Origin: Massilia sp.
GTDB taxonomy: Bacteria > Pseudomonadota > Gammaproteobacteria > Burkholderiales > Burkholderiaceae_D
NCBI GenBank assembly: GCA_003520365.1
Contig: DOUW01000242.1
Span: 1 to 6,547, forward strand
DNA: 6,547 nt
Direction of reading: 5' to 3'
The notes under the pieces were generated by a model. The model was not told where the DNA came from. It saw only the letters and a program-made list of their open reading frames with translations, and did no database searches. Of the stretch, positions 1 to 5,993 are shown piece by piece (position 1 is the stretch's first letter; every line of letters begins with the position of its first letter). A program made the translations under genes and the position numbers.

Positions 1-185
1 GCGGCGACGGCCGCGTCGACCTCGGCCTCGCCGCAGCGCGCCACTTCCGCCAGCTTGCGCCCGTCGACCGGAGACAGGCAATCGAAGCGCGCGCTCGAGG
101 CCGCATCGACCCGCTTGCCGTCGATGAAGGCGCGACCGTCAATACGCAGTTCGGCAGCACGTTCATGCCATGGTGTTGTTGTCAT
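1..185 (-). CDS. puuC: Aldehyde dehydrogenase, PuuC/KauB type (N-terminal part; gene runs off the left edge)
   Basis: Only the first 61 codons are present, of a family usually near 495 residues. The protein opens MTTTPWHERAAELRIDGR and continues with FIDGK (residues 20-24) and a CLSPVDGRKLAEVARC stretch (about 34-49). From memory this matches the start of NAD(P)-dependent aldehyde dehydrogenases that oxidise 4-aminobutanal or gamma-glutamyl-4-aminobutanal in polyamine catabolism (PuuC, KauB). The catalytic Cys and Glu and the NAD-binding fold lie outside the window, so the enzyme class rests on the N-terminal segment and on the polyamine genes nearby. The ATG at 185-183 is well supported by GGGAGG (plus 195-200) nine bases upstream. 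No other ATG follows closely in frame. The gene is divergent from the symporter at 319 and shares a 133-bp promoter region with it. A different aldehyde dehydrogenase subfamily remains possible. Confidence 0.85.
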   Translation of the reverse strand, partial: MTTTPWHERAAELRIDGRAFIDGKRVDAASSARFDCLSPVDGRKLAEVARCGEAEVDAAVA

Positions 186-246
186 GCCAGCATTCCTCCC
201 AAGATGAAAGAAAACTCCACGAAAATGCGAACGAGCTTGATCCAAC

Positions 247-290
247 CGCCGATTTCTGCCGCTATAATCGCCGATTTTCCGCCCGATAAT
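247..290 (+). promoter_or_regulatory. Candidate symporter promoter: tandem 22-bp units with TATAAT and GATAAT
   Basis: Two adjacent 22-bp units (247-268 and 269-290) match at 16 of 22 positions. Each begins CGCCGATTT and ends ATAAT. The first ends in a perfect -10 hexamer, TATAAT (263-268), and the second in GATAAT (285-290). The only -35-like hexamer is TTGATC at 237-242, 20 bp from the first -10, which is longer than optimal. A start near 275 would leave a leader of about 44 nt before the ATG at 319. The same region must carry the puuC promoter on the other strand; I see no convincing hexamer pair for it. Confidence 0.45.
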
Positions 291-318
291 TTCTACGTCC
301 CCCAAGGCCCCCACATAT

Positions 319-1779
319 ATGAACTACACCTTGATTACTTGTGTCGTGCTCTACCTGCTGGGCACGCTGGCGCTGGGCGTGTGGGCGGGCACGCGCATCA
401 AGAATACCAGCGACTTCGCCGTGGCCGGCCGCAGCCTGCCCCTGATCATGGTGATCACCACGACGTTCGCGACCTGGTTCGGCGCCGAGACCGTGATGGG
501 CGTGCCGGCCCGCTTCGTGCAGGGCGGGCTGAACGCCATCATCGAGGACCCGTTCGGCGCCGGCACCTGCCTGATCCTGGTCGGCCTGTTCTTCGCCACC
601 AAGCTGTACAAGCTGAACCTGCTGACGATCGGCGACTACTACCGCCAGCGCTACGGCAAGGGCATCGAGGTGTTCTGCTCGGTCGCCATCATCCTGAGCT
701 ACCTGGGCTGGGTCGCGGCCCAGATCACCGCGCTCGGCCTGGTGTTCTCGGTGCTGACCGGCGGCGCCATGTCGCCCGCGGTCGGCATGGTGATCGGCAC
801 CCTGGCCGTGCTGATCTACGTCGTGGTCGGCGGCTTCCTGGCCGTTGCGCTCACCGACTTCATCCAGATGATCGTGCTGGTGGTCGGCATGTCGATCATC
901 GCCTTCTTCGCCGCCGACCTGGCCGGCGGCGCCGACAAGGTGCTGGACATGGCCCAGCAGGCCAACCTGTGGCGCCTGCTGCCGGAACCGAACTTCACCG
1001 ACATCATCTTCTTCATCGGCGCGGCCATCACCATGATGTTCGGCAGCATTCCGCAGCAGGACGTGTTCCAGCGCGTGATGTCGGCCAAGGACGCGCCGAC
1101 CGCGCGCAGCGGCGCGGTCATCGGCGGCGCCAGCTACATCCTGTTCGGTTTCGTGCCGATGTTCATCGTCGCCGCCGCCGTCGTCGTGATGGGCAATAAT
1201 GCGATGGAAATCGCGCGTAACGATTACCAGCAATTGCTGCCGACTTTCGTCATGACCAAGATGCCCTTGATCATGCAGATCCTGTTCTTCGGCGCCCTGC
1301 TGTCGGCGATCAAGAGCACCTCGTCGGCCACGCTGCTGGCGCCGTCGACCAGCTTTACCGAGAACATCCTCAAGAACCTGCGTCCGGGCATGAGCGACCG
1401 CGAGCAACTGCGTGCGATGCGCATCACCATCGTGATCTTCGCCGCCCTGGTGCTGCTGTACGCGATCGCGATGGAAGGCACCTCGATCTATGAACTGGTG
1501 TCCTCGGCCTACCAGGTGACCCTAGTCGCCGCCTTCGTACCGCTGGTGATGGGCCTGTACTGGAAGCGCGCCACCACCCAGGGCGCGATCTTCTCCATCG
1601 CGGCCGGCTTGTTCGTGTGGATCCTGTTCTTCCCGCAAATTTCGTCCCTCGGCGAACAGTTCCCGGGCCAGCTGGCCGGCCTGCTGGCGGCGTTTGCCGG
1701 CATGTTCGTCGGTTCGCTGGCGCCGCAGGTGCTCAAGAACCGGACCGAGCCGGCGAAGACGCTGGCGGCTAGTGCCTAA
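319..1779 (+). CDS. Sodium:solute symporter (SSS family) in a polyamine catabolism locus
   Basis: This is a 486-residue integral inner-membrane protein of the normal length for the solute:sodium symporter family, with about 12-13 hydrophobic segments along its whole length. Family landmarks are visible: AVAGRSLP after the first helix (residues 34-41), TWFGA (52-56), IGDYYRQRYG (104-113), GGFLAVALTDFIQ (171-183, the conserved TD..Q signature), IPQQDVFQR (244-252), and SAIKSTSSATLLAPST (329-344), whose Ser/Thr residues fall where the family binds Na+. The substrate cannot be read from sequence. Proline, pantothenate, carboxylates and others are known in the family. The divergent puuC and convergent puuD-puuA-spuC genes suggest a polyamine, GABA or related amine. 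The start has only a weak Shine-Dalgarno (AAGG at 304-307, 11 nt away), but the reading frame and the membrane-embedded first helix fit it. An AAACAATTGTTT palindrome (1778-1789) overlaps the stop codon. Confidence 0.93.
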   Translation: MNYTLITCVVLYLLGTLALGVWAGTRIKNTSDFAVAGRSLPLIMVITTTFATWFGAETVMGVPARFVQGGLNAIIEDPFGAGTCLILVGLFFATKLYKLNLLTIGDYYRQRYGKGIEVFCSVAIILSYLGWVAAQITALGLVFSVLTGGAMSPAVGMVIGTLAVLIYVVVGGFLAVALTDFIQMIVLVVGMSIIAFFAADLAGGADKVLDMAQQANLWRLLPEPNFTDIIFFIGAAITMMFGSIPQQDVFQRVMSAKDAPTARSGAVIGGASYILFGFVPMFIVAAAVVVMGNNAMEIARNDYQQLLPTFVMTKMPLIMQILFFGALLSAIKSTSSATLLAPSTSFTENILKNLRPGMSDREQLRAMRITIVIFAALVLLYAIAMEGTSIYELVSSAYQVTLVAAFVPLVMGLYWKRATTQGAIFSIAAGLFVWILFFPQISSLGEQFPGQLAGLLAAFAGMFVGSLAPQVLKNRTEPAKTLAASA

Positions 1780-1791
1780 ACAATTGTTTGG

Positions 1792-1900
1792 CGTAGGGTG
1801 GGCACTCCGTGCCCACGCGTGAAGGTTGCATATTGTTGGCCTGCTTTTCGCGTCAACACGACGCACAGGTCACGCGTGGGCACGGAGTGCCCACCCTACG
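1792..1900. repeat. Perfect 31-bp inverted repeat between convergent genes (compound REP-like palindrome, possible two-way terminator)
   Basis: The left arm 1792-1822 and right arm 1870-1900 are exact reverse complements over 31 bp, separated by 47 bp. Each arm is itself a small hairpin: GTGGGCAC-TCC-GTGCCCAC at 1798-1816 and GTGGGCAC-GGA-GTGCCCAC at 1876-1894. Each also carries an ACGCGT palindrome (1815-1820 and 1872-1877). Inside the loop, TGTTG (1834-1838) can pair with CAACA (1854-1858). The element lies 12 bp after the symporter stop and 15 bp after the spuC stop, so a transcript from either side would fold it. There is no T-run after it, so classical intrinsic termination is not shown. 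The doublet of inverted palindromes between convergent genes resembles REP/BIME elements; that is inference. Confidence 0.8.
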
Positions 1901-1915
1901 AACCACCGTCCCAGG

Positions 1916-3361
1916 TTAGACCCACCCGCGCTGGTACAGATCCGCCAGCGTCAAATCCAGGCAATCCCAGATCCGCTCGGCCATCTCGTCGATTTCAAGC
2001 TTCGTCATCACCAGCGGCGGCGCGACGATCATGCGGTCGCCGACCGCGCGCATGATCACCCCGTTGTCGAACATGTGCCCGCGGCACAGCATGCCCACGT
2101 GGAGATCGCGGTCGAAGCGGACGCAGTCGTGCGGCCCGCTGCCCTTGCGCCGCACCAGGTTCAGCCCGGCCACCATGCCGCAAGTCTCGGCATGGCCCAC
2201 TAGCGGATGCGCCGCCAGTTCCGCAAAGGCCGCCTTCAGGTGCGGGCCGGTTTCCAGCGCCACCTTCTCGACCAGCCTTTCCTCGCGCAGGATGCGCAGG
2301 TTTTCCAGCGCCGCCGCGCAGGCCACCGGGTGGCCGGAGTAGGTAAAACCGTGGTTGAAGTCGCCGCCCTTCTCGACCAGTGCATGCGCAACGCGCTTGC
2401 CCACCAGCACGCCGCCGAGCGGCACGTAGCCCGAGGTCACGCCCTTGGCAAAGCTGATCAGGTCCGGGCGCATGCCCATCAGTTCCGAGCCGAACCAGGT
2501 GCCGAGGCGGCCGAAGCCGCAGATGACCTCGTCGGCCACCAGCAAAATGCCGTACTTGTCGCAGATGCGCTGCACCTCCGGCCAATAGGTTTGCGGCGGA
2601 ATGATCACGCCGCCCGCGCCCTGCACCGGTTCGCCGATGAAGGCGGCGACGCGCTCCGGGCCGCTCGCCAGGATCTGCTCTTCGAGCCAGCCGGCGGCAC
2701 GCAGGCCGAATTCGTTCTCGCTCATGCCCTGTCCATGCTCGGCATAATTCGGCTGGCCGATATGCACGATGTCGGGAATCGGCAAGCCGCCCTGGGCGTG
2801 CATGCCCGCCATGCCGCCCAGCGAGGCGCCGGCCATGGTGCTGCCGTGGTAGGCGTTGTGGCGGCTGACGATGACCGTGCGTTGCGGCTGGCCCATCAGG
2901 TCCCAATAGCGGCGGACCATGCGCACGATCGTGTCGTTCGCCTCCGAGCCGGAACCGGTGAAGAACACGTGGCTGAACTGCGGCGGCGCCAGGTCGACCA
3001 GTTCGGCGGCCAGGCGCACCGCCGGCACGTTGGTGGTGTTGAAGAAGCTGTTGTAGAACGGCAGGGTTTCCATCTGCCGGTACACCGCTTCCGAGATCGA
3101 CGTGCGTCCGTAGCCCGCGTTCACGCACCACAGGCCGGACATGCCGTCGATGACCTGGCGGCCCTCGGAATCCCAGAGGTAAACGCCTTGAGCGCGCACG
3201 ATCACGCGCACGCCCTTGTCCCTCAGGGCGGCGTGGTCGGTGAACGGGTGCAGGTAGTGGGCTGCGTCGAGTTGCTGGATGGCGCGCGTGTCGAACGCTT
3301 CCACGTCCGGCACGCGCGGAAATGCACTGCTGGCGGCGAGCGCCGCGCTGTTGGCTGCCAT
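1916..3361 (-). CDS. spuC: Class III PLP-dependent aminotransferase, putrescine/polyamine:pyruvate type (SpuC-like)
   Basis: At 481 residues this is full length for the omega-transaminase (class III, fold type I) family. It likely moves an amino group from putrescine or another polyamine or diamine to pyruvate, giving 4-aminobutanal for the PuuC-type dehydrogenase. Visible motifs in order: SGLWCVNAGYG (75-85), the PLP-phosphate loop GSGSEAND (136-143), YHGST (171-175), GEPVQGAGG (243-251), ADEVICGFGR (276-285, with Asp277 for the pyridine nitrogen), and SFAKGVTSGYVPLG (303-316), whose Lys306 is the expected Schiff-base lysine. The ATG at 3361-3359 follows GAGGTG (plus 3367-3372) at five bases. 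It is the last gene of the operon, 33 bp after puuA, and its TAA is 15 bp from the inverted repeat. Exact donor specificity (putrescine, cadaverine, spermidine, beta-alanine) cannot be fixed from sequence, but the puuD-puuA neighbours favour SpuC over a beta-alanine or GABA enzyme. Confidence 0.93.
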   Translation of the reverse strand: MAANSAALAASSAFPRVPDVEAFDTRAIQQLDAAHYLHPFTDHAALRDKGVRVIVRAQGVYLWDSEGRQVIDGMSGLWCVNAGYGRTSISEAVYRQMETLPFYNSFFNTTNVPAVRLAAELVDLAPPQFSHVFFTGSGSEANDTIVRMVRRYWDLMGQPQRTVIVSRHNAYHGSTMAGASLGGMAGMHAQGGLPIPDIVHIGQPNYAEHGQGMSENEFGLRAAGWLEEQILASGPERVAAFIGEPVQGAGGVIIPPQTYWPEVQRICDKYGILLVADEVICGFGRLGTWFGSELMGMRPDLISFAKGVTSGYVPLGGVLVGKRVAHALVEKGGDFNHGFTYSGHPVACAAALENLRILREERLVEKVALETGPHLKAAFAELAAHPLVGHAETCGMVAGLNLVRRKGSGPHDCVRFDRDLHVGMLCRGHMFDNGVIMRAVGDRMIVAPPLVMTKLEIDEMAERIWDCLDLTLADLYQRGWV

Positions 3362-3394
3362 GATGACACCTCGTTTTTTGTGGTTATAAAACCC

Positions 3395-4765
3395 TCAGAC
3401 GTGCAGCAGCAGGTGTTCGCGTTCCCACGGGCTGATGACGGTCATGAACTCCTGGTGCTCGAGTTCCTTGATCGCCGAATACACGTCGATGAAACGTTCG
3501 CCCAGCACCTCGCGCAGCGCGGCCTCGCCGCGCAGCAGGTTCAGGGCTTCCGGCAAGCCTTGCGGCAGCTCGACCGGCATATTGTAGGCGCTGCCTTCGA
3601 CGATGGGCGACGGCTCGCAGCCCTCGACCATGCCGAGGTAGCCGCAGGCCAGCGTCACCGCCAGCGCGAGATACGGGTTGGCGTCGGCGCCGATGATGCG
3701 GTTTTCCACGCGCCGGTCCTGGGCGCCCGAGACCGGCACGCGGAAGCCCACGGTGCGGTTGTCGACGCCCCATTGCAGGTTGATCGGCGCGGCCGTGTGG
3801 CGCACGATGCGGCGATAGGAGTTCACGTAGGGCGCGACGACCGCCATCGCCGACGGCATGTAACGCTGCAGGCCGCCGATGTACTGGTGGAACAGCTTCG
3901 ACGGCGCACCGTCGTCGCCGCTGAAGATGTTGCGGCCGGTATTCGCATCGACCACGCTCTGGTGCACGTGCATCGCCGACCCCGGCTCGCCCGCCATCGG
4001 CTTGGCCATGAAGGTGGCGTACATGTCGTGCTTCAGGGCCGCCTCGCGCAGGGTGCGCTTGAAGTAGAAGACCTTGTCGCCCAGGCCCAGCGGGTCGCCG
4101 TGCTGGAAGTTGATTTCCATCTGGCCGGCGCCGATCTCGTGGATCAGGGTGTCGACGTCGAGGTTCATCATGTCGCAGTAGTCGTAGATGTCCTCGAACA
4201 GCGGATCGAACTCGTTGACGGCGTCGATGCTGTAGACCTGGCGGCTGGTTTCCGAGCGCCCGCTGCGGCCGATCGGGGCCGTCAATGGCAGATCGGGGTC
4301 GATGTTCTTCGCGGTGAGATAGAACTCGAGCTCGGGCGCGACCAGCGGCTTCCAGCCCTTTTTCTCGTACAGTTTCAACACGCGGCGCAGCACCGAGCGC
4401 GGCGCGAAGTCGACCAGCGTGCCGTCGGCGAAGTGGCAGTCGTGGATCACCTGCGCGGTCGGGTCGACCGCCCACGGCACCATGGTGATGGTGGTCGGGT
4501 CGGCCTTCAGGATCATGTCGCGGTCGGTGCTCGAGATGGCGCGGTCGTAGGCGTCGTCGTGGGTCGGCGAATTGCCGGTGACGGTCATGCCGAGCACGGC
4601 CTCGGGCAGGCGCATGCCGCGCTCTTCGGTGAATTTCACGCGCGGCAGGATCTTGCCGCGGGCGACGCCGGTCAGGTCGGGGACCAGGCATTCGATTTCG
4701 GTGACGCGCTTGGCATTGAGCCAGTCGTCCATGTCGTTGTAGGAGAAGTTTTCGCGGATTGCCAT
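3395..4765 (-). CDS. puuA: Gamma-glutamylputrescine/polyamine synthetase, glutamine synthetase family (PuuA/SpuB-like)
   Basis: This 456-residue protein has the glutamine-synthetase fold: a beta-grasp N-terminal region (about 15-115) followed by the catalytic domain. Landmarks are APELEFYL (143-150, metal-binding Glu145/Glu147), EIGAGQMEINF (210-220), KPMAGEPGSAMHVHQS (255-270, ATP and metal site), WGVDNRTVGFRVP (332-344) and RRVENRIIGADANPYLA (351-367). Such enzymes ligate glutamate to an amine with ATP. The amidotransferase-like hydrolase upstream and aminotransferase downstream argue for a polyamine substrate rather than ammonia. A Tyr394 in SAYNMP falls near the GlnA adenylylation loop, but the surrounding residues differ from GlnA. 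The ATG at 4765-4763 has AGAGG (plus 4771-4775) five bases upstream. The gap to puuD is 117 bp, with a hairpin and a tiny reading frame in it; the gap to spuC is 33 bp. The operon order matches spuA-spuB-spuC of Pseudomonas. Confidence 0.93.
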   Translation of the reverse strand: MAIRENFSYNDMDDWLNAKRVTEIECLVPDLTGVARGKILPRVKFTEERGMRLPEAVLGMTVTGNSPTHDDAYDRAISSTDRDMILKADPTTITMVPWAVDPTAQVIHDCHFADGTLVDFAPRSVLRRVLKLYEKKGWKPLVAPELEFYLTAKNIDPDLPLTAPIGRSGRSETSRQVYSIDAVNEFDPLFEDIYDYCDMMNLDVDTLIHEIGAGQMEINFQHGDPLGLGDKVFYFKRTLREAALKHDMYATFMAKPMAGEPGSAMHVHQSVVDANTGRNIFSGDDGAPSKLFHQYIGGLQRYMPSAMAVVAPYVNSYRRIVRHTAAPINLQWGVDNRTVGFRVPVSGAQDRRVENRIIGADANPYLALAVTLACGYLGMVEGCEPSPIVEGSAYNMPVELPQGLPEALNLLRGEAALREVLGERFIDVYSAIKELEHQEFMTVISPWEREHLLLHV

Positions 4766-4792
4766 GGTTGCCTCTTTATCGGTTCGGTCGAC

Positions 4793-4822
4793 GCAGGCGT
4801 GCGTTCACGCCTGCACGTGCAG
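4793..4822 (-). other. Hairpin and overlapping palindrome in the puuD-puuA spacer
   Basis: GCAGGCGTG (4793-4801) and CACGCCTGC (4806-4814) form a perfect 9-bp stem with a 4-nt loop. CTGCACGTGCAG (4811-4822) is a perfect 12-bp palindrome that shares its first bases with the right arm of the stem, so the two folds exclude each other. In the mRNA the hairpin ends 17 nt before the puuA Shine-Dalgarno. No T-run follows, so it is not an intrinsic terminator. A role in transcript stability or in relative expression of puuA is possible but unproven. Confidence 0.5.
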
Positions 4823-4844
4823 TGCGGGGAGAGAACGAGGCAAG

Positions 4845-4886
4845 CTAGGGGACGGCGCGCGCCGCCCATTTCTCGTAGGCGGTCAT
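4845..4886 (-). CDS. Possible 13-codon reading frame overlapping the puuD stop (ATGA)
   Basis: An ATG (4886-4884) overlaps the puuD TGA as ATGA, and an AGGGA motif (plus 4892-4896) lies five bases upstream inside puuD. The frame encodes MTAYEKWAARAVP and ends at TAG (4847-4845), 79 nt before the puuA ATG. ATGA overlap with a Shine-Dalgarno is the usual layout of translational coupling. The peptide is too short to assign, shows no run of regulatory codons, and may be chance or the remnant of a gene start. Confidence 0.2.
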   Translation of the reverse strand: MTAYEKWAARAVP

Positions 4887-5641
4887 GAGCGTCCCTGTTT
4901 CCTGGCGCGGTAGTCGCGGCATGCCTGGCCGAAGGCGCCGAACATCTTCATGGAATACGGGTTGTGCGTGATGCGCCACTCGGGATGCCATTGCACCGCC
5001 AGCGTGAAGCCGGGCGCGGCCGCGACCGAGAAGGCCTCGACCAGGCCGTCCTCGGCGGTGGCTTCGACCACCAGCCCAGGCGCCAGTTCGTTGACGCCCT
5101 GGCCGTGCAGGGAATTGACGGGAATTTCGTCGGCGCCGAGGATGCCGTGCAGGAAGCCGCCCGGCACGATGGCAATCTTGTGGGCATCGCCGTACTGCTC
5201 GTCCATGCCCAGTTCCGGGTTCTCGCGGTGGTCGAACTTGCCGGGCACGCTCTGCACCGCCTGGTGCAGGCTGCCGCCGAGGGCCACGTTCATCTCCTGG
5301 AAACCGCGGCAGATCGCGATGATCGGAATGCCGCGCCCGACCGCCGCCCGGATCAGCGGCAGCGTGGTCTCGTCGCGCGCCGGGTCCTGCGGCAGCGAGG
5401 GATCGAGCAACTCTTCCGAGTAATAGCTGGGGTGCACATTCGAGGCCGAGCCGGTGAGCATGATGCCATCGCACAGTTGCAGCATGGTTTCCAGATCGAG
5501 CGCCGGCCCGAGCGAGGGCAGGATCATGGGCGCGCAATCGGCGCCGAGCACGACGGCGTCGCAGTACTTGTGCTGGGCCGCGTGATATGGGTGTTCGCCG
5601 AAGTCACGCGTGCATGCTGGAACGATTACGATGGGGCGCAT
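4883..5641 (-). CDS. puuD: Gamma-glutamyl-GABA hydrolase, class I glutamine amidotransferase fold (PuuD/SpuA-like)
   Basis: This 252-residue protein matches the length of PuuD (about 254). It belongs to the peptidase C26 / class I amidotransferase-like family and should hydrolyse gamma-glutamyl-GABA to glutamate and GABA in the cytoplasm. The catalytic triad is readable: Cys111 in AICRGFQEMNV (109-119), and His219 and Glu221 in VQWHPEW (216-222). DGIMLTGSASNVHPSYY (58-74) and HRENPELGMDEQY (138-150) fit substrate-side loops of the family. The protein begins MRPIVIVPACTR with no signal peptide. The ATG at 5641-5639 has AAGGT (plus 5649-5653) seven bases upstream. It is the first gene of the operon, followed by puuA and spuC, which is why this function is preferred over other amidotransferase-like hydrolases. 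Confidence 0.92.
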   Translation of the reverse strand: MRPIVIVPACTRDFGEHPYHAAQHKYCDAVVLGADCAPMILPSLGPALDLETMLQLCDGIMLTGSASNVHPSYYSEELLDPSLPQDPARDETTLPLIRAAVGRGIPIIAICRGFQEMNVALGGSLHQAVQSVPGKFDHRENPELGMDEQYGDAHKIAIVPGGFLHGILGADEIPVNSLHGQGVNELAPGLVVEATAEDGLVEAFSVAAAPGFTLAVQWHPEWRITHNPYSMKMFGAFGQACRDYRARKQGRS

Positions 5642-5668
5642 GGTGTCTACCTTGTCGTGAGCGCACTA

Positions 5669-5694
5669 GGACCATCATACGAGCAATCTGGTCC
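5669..5694 (-). promoter_or_regulatory. Operator-like inverted repeat over a TATGAT -10 candidate before puuD
   Basis: GGACCA (5669-5674) and TGGTCC (5689-5694) are perfect 6-bp inverted half-sites with centres 20 bp apart. On the minus strand TATGAT (5674-5679) sits inside, about 33 bp before the puuD ATG. No -35 hexamer matches at the right spacing, so this is a weak promoter candidate that might need an activator or be blocked by a repressor bound at the repeat. The half-sites do not resemble the PuuR site as I recall it from E. coli. Confidence 0.25.
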
Positions 5695-5787
5695 GGGCGC
5701 GAGTGGCCGTTAATCCAGATCAAACGCCGTGCGACTCCCTGCACAACGTGCGTCGATCTGCTAGTAAAACGCGGTTTCCGTAGCAAA

Positions 5788-5817
5788 ATCTTAACGTCAA
5801 CCGCAAAACGATGCCAA
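5788..5817 (-). promoter_or_regulatory. Candidate sigma-70 promoter for the puuD-puuA-spuC operon
   Basis: On the minus strand TTGGCA (plus 5812-5817, five of six to consensus) is followed after 18 bp by TAAGAT (plus 5788-5793, four of six). Initiation near 5781 would give a leader of about 140 nt before puuD. The hexamers are reasonable, but in AT-richer intergenic DNA such pairs also occur by chance. Confidence 0.3.
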
Positions 5818-5899
5818 CACGAATAGGCAGTGCCAGCCTGCCCCGCCCCCGATTCCCAAGGGTTTTGCTGCTGTCGAGAAATCTTACACTTGGGCATCC

Positions 5900-5925
5900 G
5901 CGTCTTGACGCACTTCGCATAAGTG
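5900..5925. promoter_or_regulatory. Pair of short inverted repeats upstream of the sigma-54 promoter (possible activator site)
   Basis: GCGTC-TT-GACGC (5900-5911) and CACTT-CGCAT-AAGTG (5911-5925) are adjacent perfect inverted repeats. They lie about 53-78 bp before the predicted start at 5978. Sigma-54 promoters need an enhancer-binding activator, usually bound upstream, and these are the clearest symmetric sites there. The distance is shorter than typical, and no activator consensus was recognised. Confidence 0.25.
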
Positions 5926-5951
5926 ACTGAAAGGAATGAATATTTCTTTAC

Positions 5952-5967
5952 AGGCACATTTATTGCT
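5952..5967 (+). promoter_or_regulatory. Sigma-54 (-24/-12) promoter of the exported protein gene
   Basis: The sequence aGGCACatttaTTGCt matches the RpoN consensus TGGCACG-N4-TTGCW. The invariant GG (5953-5954) and GC (5965-5966) have the required 12-base offset. Only the leading T and the G after GGCAC differ. The predicted start near 5978 leaves a leader of about 40 nt before the ATG at 6018. Sigma-54 promoters with the PrsK/PrsR regulators are known in front of many PEP-CTERM protein genes, which fits the downstream gene. Confidence 0.72.
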
Positions 5968-5993
5968 TGATTTGAATCAAGCGCAATATTGCG
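5965..5993. repeat. Two abutting palindromes across the -12 box and start site
   Basis: GCTTGATTTGAATCAAGC (5965-5982) has perfect 8-bp arms around TG. CGCAATATTGCG (5982-5993) is a perfect 12-bp palindrome sharing one base with it. The first starts at the -12 GC of the sigma-54 element and covers the predicted start near 5978; the second falls in the early leader. They could be protein-binding sites that compete with polymerase, or small hairpins at the mRNA 5' end. Confidence 0.55.

Noticed and set aside
165..1199. Plus-strand open frame of 344 codons
   Set aside because: It overlaps the symporter in another frame and is Arg/His/Gly-rich. It starts inside the divergent puuC gene.
262..1407. 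Minus-strand open frame of 381 codons
   Set aside because: It is antisense to the symporter and rich in His, Asp, Gln and Arg, without any fold or motif. The symporter frame carries the conserved SSS signatures.
1778..1789. AAACAATTGTTT palindrome as a terminator
   Set aside because: It has no loop and only weak A-T pairs, and overlaps the symporter stop. It cannot act as an intrinsic terminator alone.
3382..3393. GGTTATAAAACC hairpin in the puuA-spuC spacer
   Set aside because: Only four pairs can form, and the short spacer with a good spuC ribosome site points to simple cotranscription.
3384..4691. Minus-strand open frame of 435 codons
   Set aside because: It is the same strand as puuA but another frame, with an Arg/Pro/Ala-rich product and no motifs.
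2207..4888. Plus-strand open frame of 893 codons
   Set aside because: It runs antisense through spuC and puuA, both of which have complete family motifs. Its His/Arg/Ala/Val-rich composition is typical of a high-GC antisense shadow.
5806..5816. Sigma-54-like TGGCAT...TTGC on the minus strand upstream of puuD
   Set aside because: The GG-to-GC offset is 11 instead of the required 12 bases, which normally abolishes sigma-54 recognition.
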